From NCBI RefSeq assembly GCF_000374365.1, contig NZ_KB894161.1:1-33642 (forward strand): 33,642 bases of DNA, read 5' to 3'. The position numbers and the translations under genes were made by a program. This DNA comes from Bacteroides gallinarum DSM 18171 = JCM 13658. GTDB taxonomy: Bacteria; Bacteroidota; Bacteroidia; Bacteroidales; Bacteroidaceae. Under the pieces are notes generated by a model that did no database searches, had not been told where the DNA came from, and saw only the letters and a list, made by a program, of their open reading frames with translations. Positions 7,581 through 13,977 of the stretch are shown piece by piece; within the stretch, counting starts at the first letter, position 1; every line of letters begins with the position of its first letter.

Positions 7581-7831
7581 AAAAGACATTTAAACAATGG
7601 GCTAAGCAGGATAAAGACTTGGATGAGTTTTTATCTCCGGGTGACTATATTGATGAAAGGTTATGTAACTATATAGAAGAAATCACTTGTCCTGCATATT
7701 GCTCAAAAGACTTTATTCAAGGGTGTGATGTAATTAGAAGTGAAGATAGTGTATTGTTTTACATAACAGTGTATAGAACCAATGATAATAAGTACTTATA
7801 CCTCGGTGTTTTACCGGAGTTTAAACGGTAA
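7577..7831 (+). CDS. Unknown AT-rich cargo gene
   Basis: This 84-residue protein is acidic and rich in Asp, Tyr and Cys ('DLDEFLSPGDYIDERLCNYI', 'VLFYITVYRTNDNKYLYL'). No family is recognised. Base composition changes sharply to AT-rich at its start and stays so until 8404, unlike the GC-richer early genes on both sides. It is joined to the upstream gene by an ATGA overlap, but its own 3' end runs into a strong terminator, so it closes the first part of the early operon. Confidence 0.55.
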   Translation: MKKTFKQWAKQDKDLDEFLSPGDYIDERLCNYIEEITCPAYCSKDFIQGCDVIRSEDSVLFYITVYRTNDNKYLYLGVLPEFKR

Positions 7832-7844
7832 TTCAAAACAAATA

Positions 7845-7885
7845 AAAAAGAATAGGAACTCAATTTTCAAGTCCCTATTCTTTTT
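7845..7885. terminator. Bidirectional terminator between convergent cargo genes
   Basis: A 16-nt stem (AAAAAGAATAGGAACT with AGTCCCTATTCTTTTT, one mismatch, 9-nt loop) has A tracts on one side and T tracts on the other, so it works in either direction. It lies between the stops of the 7577 (+) and 7885 (-) genes. It should also stop early-operon transcripts from reaching 8414 onward unless read-through or a new promoter operates. Confidence 0.8.
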
Positions 7886-8124
7886 CAACGCTTTTGGTTA
7901 GGATTTTGGTTAGGAGGAAGAGGAACTGGCTTATCGCTTTTTCTTCTTAATTTTGGAGATTTGCCTTTAACTTGTGGAGATAATAAATTTTTCCTAAGAG
8001 CAATACCCATAAGTTCATCCTTCGTTAGAGAAGGATAATGTTGTATCAATTCATTGTAAATATCCTCAAAATCGACTTCCTCACTTCCAACCAAATAGTC
8101 CAAGATTGATATAATTTCATCCAT
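7885..8124 (-). CDS. Unknown cargo gene on the opposite strand
   Basis: This 79-residue protein is encoded against the direction of the early operon. The N-terminal 50 residues are acidic and helical ('MDEIISILDYLVGSEEVDFE', 'YPSLTKDELMGIALRKNLL') and resemble small protein-interaction helices. The tail is basic and Pro/Asn-rich ('PVPLPPNQNPNQKR'). It has its own promoter-like sequence and terminator, the usual arrangement for a moron expressed from the prophage. Function is unknown; host benefit or defence against other phages is only a guess from context. Confidence 0.6.
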   Translation of the reverse strand: MDEIISILDYLVGSEEVDFEDIYNELIQHYPSLTKDELMGIALRKNLLSPQVKGKSPKLRRKSDKPVPLPPNQNPNQKR

Positions 8125-8140
8125 AATTCTATATGTTAAA

Positions 8141-8182
8141 TAAGTTTATAACAAAAGTAGGAATTTTATATTATGTATGAAA
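8141..8182. promoter_or_regulatory. Divergent promoters of the cargo genes
   Basis: On the minus strand TACTTTTG (8152-8159) matches the Bacteroides -7 consensus exactly, with TTTC 19 nt upstream. It would start transcription about 20 nt before the ATG at 8124. On the plus strand TAAGTTTA (8141-8148) is a one-mismatch -7 box with a weak TTTC element 22 nt upstream, suitable for the gene at 8177. The two boxes are only 3 nt apart, so the promoters would compete. Confidence 0.45.
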
Positions 8183-8404
8183 GTTATTCACAAAAAAATA
8201 ATTCAAATCAATAAAGCAATGAGCGAACTTAGACTAATAATTAGATGGATACTACTCCCTTTATGGTTAGCCATATTCATTGTTTATTTGCCTATATGGT
8301 ATATACAAATGAGCTGGTACTATTTTAGCTTCCAAGATTATTGGAGTGCCTATCTGATATTATGGGATAGAGTCATGCTGTTTATGAGACTAAAAACAAA
8401 ATAA
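8177..8404 (+). CDS. Small AT-rich membrane protein (cargo)
   Basis: This 75-residue protein has a basic N-terminus ('MKVIHKKIIQINK') and a long hydrophobic stretch 'LIIRWILLPLWLAIFIVYLPIWYI'. A second aromatic-rich segment ('MSWYYFSFQDYWSAYLILWD') may lie along or across the membrane. It is the last member of the AT-rich block. Small membrane proteins carried as phage cargo often act in superinfection exclusion, but no motif supports a specific function here. Confidence 0.55.
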   Translation: MKVIHKKIIQINKAMSELRLIIRWILLPLWLAIFIVYLPIWYIQMSWYYFSFQDYWSAYLILWDRVMLFMRLKTK

Positions 8405-8413
8405 GAAAGAATA

Positions 8414-8698
8414 ATGGCAAAGATAACTTATAAGTCAAGCATTCCCAATGACAAGCCGCTTTGGCTTCTCAAGCTCCAGCTGGCGGTCAGCCAGCTGGAT
8501 ACCACCGGACTGAAAGGAAATGAGCAGGATTTCCGTAATCTGAAATCATTCATCGACGCTGAAATCCGTTCGTTAATGGAAAAAGGCGACATCCGCCGCA
8601 GCTTTGTGGAAACAGAACTCCGGCAGGATGAAGGCAGGACGGTGATACATATCTTCCGTAATCACATGGTTGTTCAGACCTATTACATCGAAGCATGA
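8414..8698 (+). CDS. Unknown early protein
   Basis: This 94-residue protein is where the GC-richer phage composition returns. It has a helical middle ('FRNLKSFIDAEIRSLMEKGD') and C-terminal strands ('RTVIHIFRNHMVVQTYYIEA'). No family is recognised. It overlaps the next gene by 4 nt (ATGA), marking the start of a tight cluster 8414-9179. Confidence 0.55.
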   Translation: MAKITYKSSIPNDKPLWLLKLQLAVSQLDTTGLKGNEQDFRNLKSFIDAEIRSLMEKGDIRRSFVETELRQDEGRTVIHIFRNHMVVQTYYIEA

Positions 8699-8955
8699 GC
8701 GAGAAAAGAGAGGTATTGGTACTCAGTTCCCCGAGCTTCGGTACCGGTAAAGAAACCATAGGCTACTATACGGGGTATGCCTGCGGTTACTGTCACGGTA
8801 ACGGCTGGTTCTGGAATCCTGAAATCATCCATGAGCGGGTAAAGATATCCTGCCCGAAATGCGGCGGAACCGGACGTGTAAAAGGTCTCGTTACGGTGGA
8901 ATGGGTTCCGGAGGGGGAAGTGAAAACCGATTCCGGTAAAAAGCAGGAAATATGA
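8695..8955 (+). CDS. Small DnaJ-type zinc-finger protein
   Basis: This 86-residue protein has two CxxCxGxG-type motifs, 'CGYCHGNG' at about 30-37 and 'CPKCGGTG' at about 54-61, spaced as in the DnaJ cysteine-rich zinc finger. There is no J domain. Such mini-fingers usually bind one zinc and mediate protein or nucleic-acid contacts. It is coupled at both ends by 4-nt overlaps. Its role in the phage is unknown. Confidence 0.6.
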   Translation: MSEKREVLVLSSPSFGTGKETIGYYTGYACGYCHGNGWFWNPEIIHERVKISCPKCGGTGRVKGLVTVEWVPEGEVKTDSGKKQEI

Positions 8956-9179
8956 CCCCGCGCATCCCGATAAACTACATCGTCCGGATAGACAACTTCC
9001 ATTTGGGCGAGTTCATCTACTACTGGAACTACTACGGACAGCCCTGCCCGCTTCTCCTGCAGAAGCCCAATACGGAAGGTCTTACCGCCATCAGGCTGGT
9101 GGTCGACAGTGACGAAGCCGCCAGCTTCCTCTTAAGGGCGAAGGAGAAGACCGGGTGCAGGCTTTATATCGTAAAATAA
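8952..9179 (+). CDS. Unknown small early protein
   Basis: This 75-residue protein is translationally coupled to the zinc-finger gene. It mixes strands and helices ('NYIVRIDNFHLGEFIYYWNY', 'DEAASFLLRAKEKTGCRLYI') and may be a small alpha/beta fold. No family is recognised. Confidence 0.5.
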   Translation: MTPRIPINYIVRIDNFHLGEFIYYWNYYGQPCPLLLQKPNTEGLTAIRLVVDSDEAASFLLRAKEKTGCRLYIVK

Positions 9180-9199
9180 CTTTCAAAACCACAGCAATC

Positions 9200-9838
9200 A
9201 TGAAAAAGCATATTTACACAGAGACCGAAAAGGCCGAAATTATCCGGCTGTACCCTCACCGTCCGACCAAGGAGATAGCCCTTCTTCTTGGCATACCGGT
9301 TGCCTCCGTTTATAGCCTTGCCGACCGTCTGGGGATAAAGAAATCCCCGGCGTATTTAAAAAGACTGCGCAGCGAGATGTCAAGGCGGCTTGCCGACAGT
9401 GGGGCGGCACACCGTTTCTCAAAGGGACAGGTGCCGGCCAACAAGGGTAAGAAAATGAGCACCGAGGTATATGCCAAAGTTTCGACCACCATGTTCAAGA
9501 AAGGCCACATGCCGGGCAATACGCTTTATGACGGTGCCGAGAGCGTCCGTAATGATAAAAACGGACATCAGTATATTTGGGTACGTGCCTCTTTGGGGAA
9601 ATGGGTACCGAAACATGTGCTGTTATGGCAACAGTCACACGGCCCGGTTCCGAAAGGCCACAATATCGTTTTCCGTGACGGCAACACGCTGAACTGCACG
9701 CCGGAGAACCTGGAATGCATCAGCAATGCCGAGCTCATGCAGCGTAACAGCCTGCACAACCTGCCCGAAGAGGTAAAAGAGCTCATATATCTGAAGGGGC
9801 GCCTTTCGAGGGCTATCAATGAGTCAAACAACCAATAA
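9200..9838 (+). CDS. HNH endonuclease with N-terminal HTH
   Basis: The ATG at 9200 gives 212 residues; an upstream start at 9155 would overlap the previous gene and is less likely. Residues about 1-45 ('YTETEKAEIIRLYPHRPTKE ... LGIPVASVYSLADRLGI') are a helix-turn-helix. Two copies of an F-K-G-x-x-P-x-N motif ('FSKGQVPANKG', 'FKKGHMPGNT') resemble NUMOD-type DNA-binding repeats. The C-terminal third is an HNH_3-like nuclease ('VPKHVLLWQQSHGPVPKGHN ... FRDGNTLNCTPENLE'). It may be a homing endonuclease or a helper in DNA processing; position does not decide. Confidence 0.75.
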   Translation: MKKHIYTETEKAEIIRLYPHRPTKEIALLLGIPVASVYSLADRLGIKKSPAYLKRLRSEMSRRLADSGAAHRFSKGQVPANKGKKMSTEVYAKVSTTMFKKGHMPGNTLYDGAESVRNDKNGHQYIWVRASLGKWVPKHVLLWQQSHGPVPKGHNIVFRDGNTLNCTPENLECISNAELMQRNSLHNLPEEVKELIYLKGRLSRAINESNNQ

Positions 9839-9862
9839 CCAACCAATAAACAACAATCGATT

Positions 9863-10291
9863 ATGAACGCACTCGAACGTCTTCAGGGAATGGTGAACAA
9901 ACCATACCTGTACAGGAATGAGGAGGTCGTCGTACTGGGCTACTGCGAGGGAACCGGTGATGACGGCGATGAGGTGGAAATCTACCTGAACAACGGCAAG
10001 ACCCTTGTCTTCAATTATATCAACCTCCCCTCCAAGCTGGAACAGTTCAGGCCTGTAACGGCACAGGTAATCGTACTTGCCAACAAGCGTCTGGATTCGG
10101 TATCTGCAGTGAACCCCGGCATTATCCGGCAGTTACGTGATACGGTCCTCCAACAGATTGAGGCTGTCAAATCCTCTCCAGAAGCGGTAGGACAGGCAAA
10201 GCAGGTATTCCAGGGGGTGAACACGCTGATAAACCTTGCCAAAACAGAACTGGAGTACCGGAAATTCGTGAACGGAATGGAAAGCGATTGA
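9863..10291 (+). CDS. Unknown early protein
   Basis: This 142-residue protein has an N-terminal half of strands ('PYLYRNEEVVVLGYCEG', 'EVEIYLNNGKTLVFNYINLP') and a helical C-terminal half ('NPGIIRQLRDTVLQQIEAVK ... VFQGVNTLINLAKTELEYRK'). The N-terminal part could be a small SH3- or OB-like barrel. No family is recognised. It is separated from the HNH gene by 24 bp and from the next gene by 40 bp. Confidence 0.5.
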   Translation: MNALERLQGMVNKPYLYRNEEVVVLGYCEGTGDDGDEVEIYLNNGKTLVFNYINLPSKLEQFRPVTAQVIVLANKRLDSVSAVNPGIIRQLRDTVLQQIEAVKSSPEAVGQAKQVFQGVNTLINLAKTELEYRKFVNGMESD

Positions 10292-10331
10292 TTTAAAAGC
10301 ACCGAATATTTTAATTAACAGCAAAATAATC

Positions 10332-10670
10332 ATGAGTTATTTTATAGACTACATCAAAACCTACGCAAATGTTAACAGGAAAGGCCGTGAGCTGCAGATA
10401 TACGTGCAGCAATTTGAGCACTACCTGATAGATGACGAAAATTCACTCAAGGCACTGAAATATGATATTGAGTGCCGGATAATGGCGATGAATGAGAAAT
10501 ACCCCCGCAGCCGTCCGGTCCGGCTGGACGTGTTTAATGACGGCAGAGCCGGACAATGGACCATTCTTGTGGAACATGACAGCGACAGTATTGTCTGTAC
10601 CATATCCTATAAGAAGGTTCTGGGGTGTTATGCGGCAAGCAATATGAACGGTAAAGACAGGAGACAATGA
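10332..10670 (+). CDS. Unknown early protein
   Basis: This 112-residue protein has a helical first half ('NRKGRELQIYVQQFEHYLID', 'KALKYDIECRIMAMNEKYP') followed by strands ('VRLDVFNDGRAGQWTILVEH', 'SIVCTISYKKVLGCYA'). No family is recognised. It overlaps the next gene by 4 nt. Confidence 0.5.
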   Translation: MSYFIDYIKTYANVNRKGRELQIYVQQFEHYLIDDENSLKALKYDIECRIMAMNEKYPRSRPVRLDVFNDGRAGQWTILVEHDSDSIVCTISYKKVLGCYAASNMNGKDRRQ

Positions 10671-10849
10671 GACGATTTACAACCGAAACATTTTTCGTTC
10701 CCCTGAAAATCAGTGAGGAACTTGGTATGACGTCCGTCAAGGGCAAGGACGGCAAGGAGAAGAAATTCAGGACGCGTAAGGCTGTCGAAAAGTACTGCAA
10801 GGAGAACAAATGCATCTATGTCGAGCATAAATTCATATTCTACAGATAA
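10667..10849 (+). CDS. Small basic protein at the end of the early operon
   Basis: This 60-residue protein is lysine-rich ('SVKGKDGKEKKFRTRKAVEK') and ends in aromatic strands ('CIYVEHKFIFYR'). It is coupled to the previous gene and is followed after 18 bp by a strong terminator, so it is the last early gene. Function is unknown. Confidence 0.5.
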   Translation: MRRFTTETFFVPLKISEELGMTSVKGKDGKEKKFRTRKAVEKYCKENKCIYVEHKFIFYR

Positions 10850-10867
10850 TAAGATATGGGATTGTGG

Positions 10868-10903
10868 AAAAAGCTGTTGTATGGGAGTACGACAGCTTTT
10901 TTT
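10868..10903 (+). terminator. Terminator of the early operon
   Basis: AAAAAGCTGTTGT and ACGACAGCTTTTT form a 13-bp stem (one G:T pair) with an 8-nt loop, running into a total of eight T residues. It separates the early operon from the promoter at 10901-10932, whose TTTG element begins within the T run. Confidence 0.8.
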
Positions 10904-10932
10904 GTATCGGATTGTCATTTTGGATATCTTTG
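10901..10932 (+). promoter_or_regulatory. Consensus Bacteroides promoter for the gene at 10968
   Basis: TTTG (10901-10904), a 20-nt spacer and TATCTTTG (10925-10932) match the Bacteroides vegetative consensus fully. The spacer contains TTGTCATT, which is also in the spacer of the late promoter at 17867-17898. Start expected near 10939, with a leader of about 30 nt. Confidence 0.7.
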
Positions 10933-10967
10933 TACCATATTCCAGAAATAACCAAGCCTATCCGGAT

Positions 10968-11207
10968 ATGAGCAAGCATAGGGGAAAAATCATCGGCAGG
11001 AGCTATGCCCACAAGGTGGGTGAAATACTCCGTATCTACGACGAACATGCACGCAGCGGTCTTTCCAACCGTGAAATCCTGCGCCGCTACATCTATCCCG
11101 TTTACCCTATCTGTGAAAAAACGTTCTACAACATCATCAACGCCAGTGCCGACCCGCGCATTATCCGCCAGCAGGAAGACCTGAAACGCCAGCTATCCTT
11201 ATTTTAG
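10968..11207 (+). CDS. Small basic protein, possible late regulator
   Basis: The ATG at 10968 gives 79 residues. The protein is basic, with helices that could form an HTH ('YAHKVGEILRIYDEHARSGL', 'SNREILRRYIYPVYPICEKT') and a tail 'QQEDLKRQLSLF'. It stands alone between the early terminator and the convergent head operon, with its own strong promoter. That is about where Mu has the middle/late activators Mor and C, so a regulatory role is plausible but inferred from position only. Its 3' end overlaps the convergent head gene by 47 nt. Confidence 0.55.
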   Translation: MSKHRGKIIGRSYAHKVGEILRIYDEHARSGLSNREILRRYIYPVYPICEKTFYNIINASADPRIIRQQEDLKRQLSLF

Positions 11208-11691
11208 GTTTCTGCGACGGCCGGTCCGGAATGCATGTCTCCTGTTCCGCCGTCGTTCCGTATACGGTGGAGGCGTATTCCGTTTCATATACCTTTATTC
11301 CTCCGGGCAGGGAAAAACTCCGGCTCACACGCCTGAGCATTACGGTGGCGCACCCTTCAAACCGTACCCCGTTCATGTAACCGTTCAACCGTTCGGCCAT
11401 CGCCATCCTCCGGGCGGCATGATGCTCCTGCGTACTTCCATAATGCGTGTCGTCATAGCAGTCGAACGCCAGGCGGAGAGTGAGTGACATTTCCCCGTGC
11501 TGTACCCGGAATTTCAGGTCTTTCCATTGTATCTCGGGCATGCTTATGAGCACACAGGGAAACGTGACGGGATACTGGTCTTCCCCGTTAAGAAGCGCCT
11601 CCAACTGGCCGTAATCCTCATCAATGAGCGAGAGTACATCGCCCATGTTTTCCGCAATCCTTTTCTGAATTTCATTAAATAGTTGTTCCAT
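11161..11691 (-). CDS. Head-tail or tail completion protein (Mu gp37 position)
   Basis: This 176-residue protein is the last gene of the leftward head operon. The N-terminal helix and 'LNGEDQYPVTFPCVLISMPE' then strands ('KFRVQHGEMSLTLRLAFDCY', 'GIKVYETEYASTVYG') recall tail-terminator or neck proteins that follow gpG in Mu-like phages. No diagnostic motif is visible, so the role is from position and fold impression. It starts 9 nt after the gpG-like stop, and its end overlaps the convergent gene at 10968-11207. Confidence 0.45.
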   Translation of the reverse strand: MEQLFNEIQKRIAENMGDVLSLIDEDYGQLEALLNGEDQYPVTFPCVLISMPEIQWKDLKFRVQHGEMSLTLRLAFDCYDDTHYGSTQEHHAARRMAMAERLNGYMNGVRFEGCATVMLRRVSRSFSLPGGIKVYETEYASTVYGTTAEQETCIPDRPSQKPKIRIAGVSGLPAGG

Positions 11692-11700
11692 AATGCAACG

Positions 11701-12321
11701 TCATTGGTGAATGATTCTTTTTATTTCCGCATCCAGCTTGTCCCTTATCTTTTTCTCCAGTTCACTGCTGGATACGTCGGGCATGAACTGCCGTTTCGGT
11801 ATATGCACAGTGAGCCGTTTCTTCGGTGTCAACGCCAGCCGTTTCCACATGAGCGCCTCTTCCGGCGCATTTTCGGTAAGTAGCATACGTTTTTTCCCGC
11901 CTTTCTTCATGCCCTTCTTTATTCCGGCCGCTTTGTAGTACATCGCCCAGGCAAATTTCCTCATCTGCGGCGTAACGGCAGGGTGCAGTGTCCCCCCGTA
12001 GTTATGAACGGCAGCGTACGGCACGTCGGTATAAACCCTCACCAGCCTGTTCCCCGGGCGGAATTTAATACTGCCTGAAAGGTGGTTCCTGCCTGAAAGC
12101 AGCGGTCCGTACTGCGAGGCGGCTCCATTCCCGCCGTTACGTTGCCTGCGGGTTTCTTTCCACCGGTGGAATCCCCCGCCCGTAAATCCCCCCTTACGGA
12201 AATCCTCCTCAATATGCCGTTTCGCGATGTTCCCTGCCAATACCGGCATTCTGCGGCTTACCAGTCCGTCCAGTTCCGCGGCTTTCCGCCTGAGCAGGCC
12301 GTTAAATTCCCGTATGTTCAT
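11701..12321 (-). CDS. Mu gpG-like virion morphogenesis / tail completion protein
   Basis: This 206-residue protein matches the pattern of the phage virion morphogenesis family (Mu gpG, Phage_tail_S). It has an N-terminal helix 'LAGNIAKRHIEEDFRKGGF', 'WKETRRQR', the central 'PLLSGRNHLSGSIKF', 'DVPYAAVHNYGG' and the late 'IPKRQFMPDVS'. In Mu this protein acts at the head-tail connection. It overlaps the upstream MuF gene by 4 nt. An insertion rich in Lys/Gly ('AGIKKGMKKGGKKRMLL') enlarges it relative to Mu gpG. Confidence 0.72.
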   Translation of the reverse strand: MNIREFNGLLRRKAAELDGLVSRRMPVLAGNIAKRHIEEDFRKGGFTGGGFHRWKETRRQRNGGNGAASQYGPLLSGRNHLSGSIKFRPGNRLVRVYTDVPYAAVHNYGGTLHPAVTPQMRKFAWAMYYKAAGIKKGMKKGGKKRMLLTENAPEEALMWKRLALTPKKRLTVHIPKRQFMPDVSSSELEKKIRDKLDAEIKRIIHQ

Positions 12322-13397
12322 CCTTCACCGCCTTTTTTTATCATTTCGTCATATTTCCTGAAGGCTTCCAGCATTTCGGCCGGAACGCCTTTTTCACCTT
12401 CCATACGGTAGATTGCGTTCCACTCGGCAAAATTCTCGCTGTAGGCGCTTTTCCCGTATGTGGAAGCCGGCTTTACCCTCAGTCTTTCACTGACCTTTCC
12501 CAGGCGTTGGTCCATATAATGCCCTATTTCATGGTGTATTACCGATTTAAGCTGGTCGGCTATGTTCGGATACATCTGTGTAGTGACATCATACAAAGGT
12601 TCCTCGCCGTTACTGATTGCCCGTTCCTTGTCGCGTATCTTCCGCTGTACCTTTACAATATTGTCGAGGAGGCTGGACACGTCCTGCTTGAGCATTCTTT
12701 TTATGCTTCCCTTAGCCTTCTTTACCCGTTCCTGGGTCTGTTCAAGCTGCATTCTAAGGCTTTCAAGATTCGTCCGGTAACGTTTCAGGCTCTCCTCATG
12801 GCTGAGAAGCTTTGCCTTGTAAGAGCTCGTTTCCGACCCCTCCGCATTGTAGAAAAGGCGATACCCGTCGTCTCCCGTGACAAGGCAGGCCCCGGCATCC
12901 TTGACAGATGTAATCTCCCTCATCCTTTTGCCGCTGACGGCCGAGAACTCTTTCAGGCCCTCGAACTTCCCCCCGTAGCATTCCAGCGCGTCGAGCACAT
13001 TGTTGGCCTGTTCCAGTGAAAGCAGGCCGGTGTCAATCTTGCCGATTCCCATTTCTCCGAGGCGTGTACGGACCTCCTCCATGCTTGCCGCCGGTACAAA
13101 CCCTTTTCCGGGAACCGGTTCCAGCAGTCCGCCGGCGGCTTTCGTGGCTCCCTCGTATGCATTGGCGATATACGGATGTGTGTCGCTGAACAGGCGCCCG
13201 TCCACTCCGGGGTTGCTGTCAAGTCCCGGAGCGGGGCGGTCTTCAGGCCGGTCGCTACGTGGAGCTGCCGTAGGCGGCCCGTCAGTGGCGGCAAGGCTGC
13301 ATTTGCAGTTCCAGCGGTCTCCCGGACGGTGGGCGCTCCAAAACGGGTGGTTTATCGGAAGTATGGTTCCCCAAAACGCCTTATGGTCCGCCCCCCG
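12318..13397 (-). CDS. MuF C-terminal part with metallopeptidase-like domain (frameshifted)
   Basis: This frame continues the MuF head protein after a shift in the run of six C at 13391-13396 (G on the coding strand). It begins with the end of the MuF domain ('AFWGTILPINHPFWSAHRPG', 'RWNCKCSL', the usual WxCxC close). Next come a linker, a region 'LDALECYGGKFEGLKEFSAV', a coiled coil ('LESLRMQLEQTQERVKKAKG'), and a zinc-peptidase signature HEIGH at 12533-12519 followed by 'SENFAEWNAIYRM', whose Glu (12425-12423) fits a third zinc ligand. No start codon is claimed; the segment is expected to be fused to 13977-13398. Confidence 0.7.
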   Translation of the reverse strand, partial: RGADHKAFWGTILPINHPFWSAHRPGDRWNCKCSLAATDGPPTAAPRSDRPEDRPAPGLDSNPGVDGRLFSDTHPYIANAYEGATKAAGGLLEPVPGKGFVPAASMEEVRTRLGEMGIGKIDTGLLSLEQANNVLDALECYGGKFEGLKEFSAVSGKRMREITSVKDAGACLVTGDDGYRLFYNAEGSETSSYKAKLLSHEESLKRYRTNLESLRMQLEQTQERVKKAKGSIKRMLKQDVSSLLDNIVKVQRKIRDKERAISNGEEPLYDVTTQMYPNIADQLKSVIHHEIGHYMDQRLGKVSERLRVKPASTYGKSAYSENFAEWNAIYRMEGEKGVPAEMLEAFRKYDEMIKKGGEG

Positions 13398-13977
13398 GAT
13401 GAACACTCGTACTGGGCATCCATTCCAGGTTGGGCAGCACATCGGAATATCGTTCGAAGCGTTGCCAGTCGGCCGCCTGGCGGGCACGTATGACAGCGGT
13501 ATTGTACTCCGTTCGTAGCCAGTGCTCCTTGTGGTGGTCGAGTACGGGATAAACATCCTTCTGCCACTGTTTAAAAGGCTTTAGAACGCCGTTCGGGTCG
13601 TACAACTGTGCGGCAATGTCATTCTGCATGCGGTGTGCCTTGAATGCCGAAAAGCTGTTCGTTCCCTCCCTCATCCTGCACGTGAAAGCTGCCGGCATCT
13701 CCGTCCCGCTTTCCTCCACTCCCCGGCTTTCAGCCTCGTGGAGTATACGGTTTATTTCGTTGAAGAGCCCCGGGTCCACCTGTCTCCTGACATCAGTGTC
13801 ACCATAATAAATACGTGTGAGCGCTTCCGAGAGCGTACTGCTGTCAAAGACGAACGCGGGACTCATCCCTCCACTTTCCGCCCTGCATTGCAGCGGCGCC
13901 ACCGAATCGCCCATATAGTCCAGGTCGTCAAGGTCGGGCAGCTGCTGGCTGCCGTAGTAAAGTTCGTCCATCACCAT
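13381..13977 (-). CDS. MuF-like head morphogenesis protein, N-terminal part (frameshifted)
   Basis: This 198-residue frame starts at 13977, overlapping the portal stop by 7 nt. It carries the MuF/gp30 (SPP1 gp7-like) pattern: 'SEALTRIYYGDTDVRRQVDP', 'FSAFKAHRMQNDIAAQLYDP', 'WLRTEYNTAVIRARQAADWQ' and 'LPNLEWMPSTSVHPGG', then stops early. Removing one G from the six-G run gives 'STSVHPGADHKAFWG' and restores one open frame of about 552 residues to 12318. MuF proteins sit with the portal and are injected or act in head assembly. The break is a point change, a sequencing error or slippage at the G run. Confidence 0.75.
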   Translation of the reverse strand: MVMDELYYGSQQLPDLDDLDYMGDSVAPLQCRAESGGMSPAFVFDSSTLSEALTRIYYGDTDVRRQVDPGLFNEINRILHEAESRGVEESGTEMPAAFTCRMREGTNSFSAFKAHRMQNDIAAQLYDPNGVLKPFKQWQKDVYPVLDHHKEHWLRTEYNTAVIRARQAADWQRFERYSDVLPNLEWMPSTSVHPGGGP

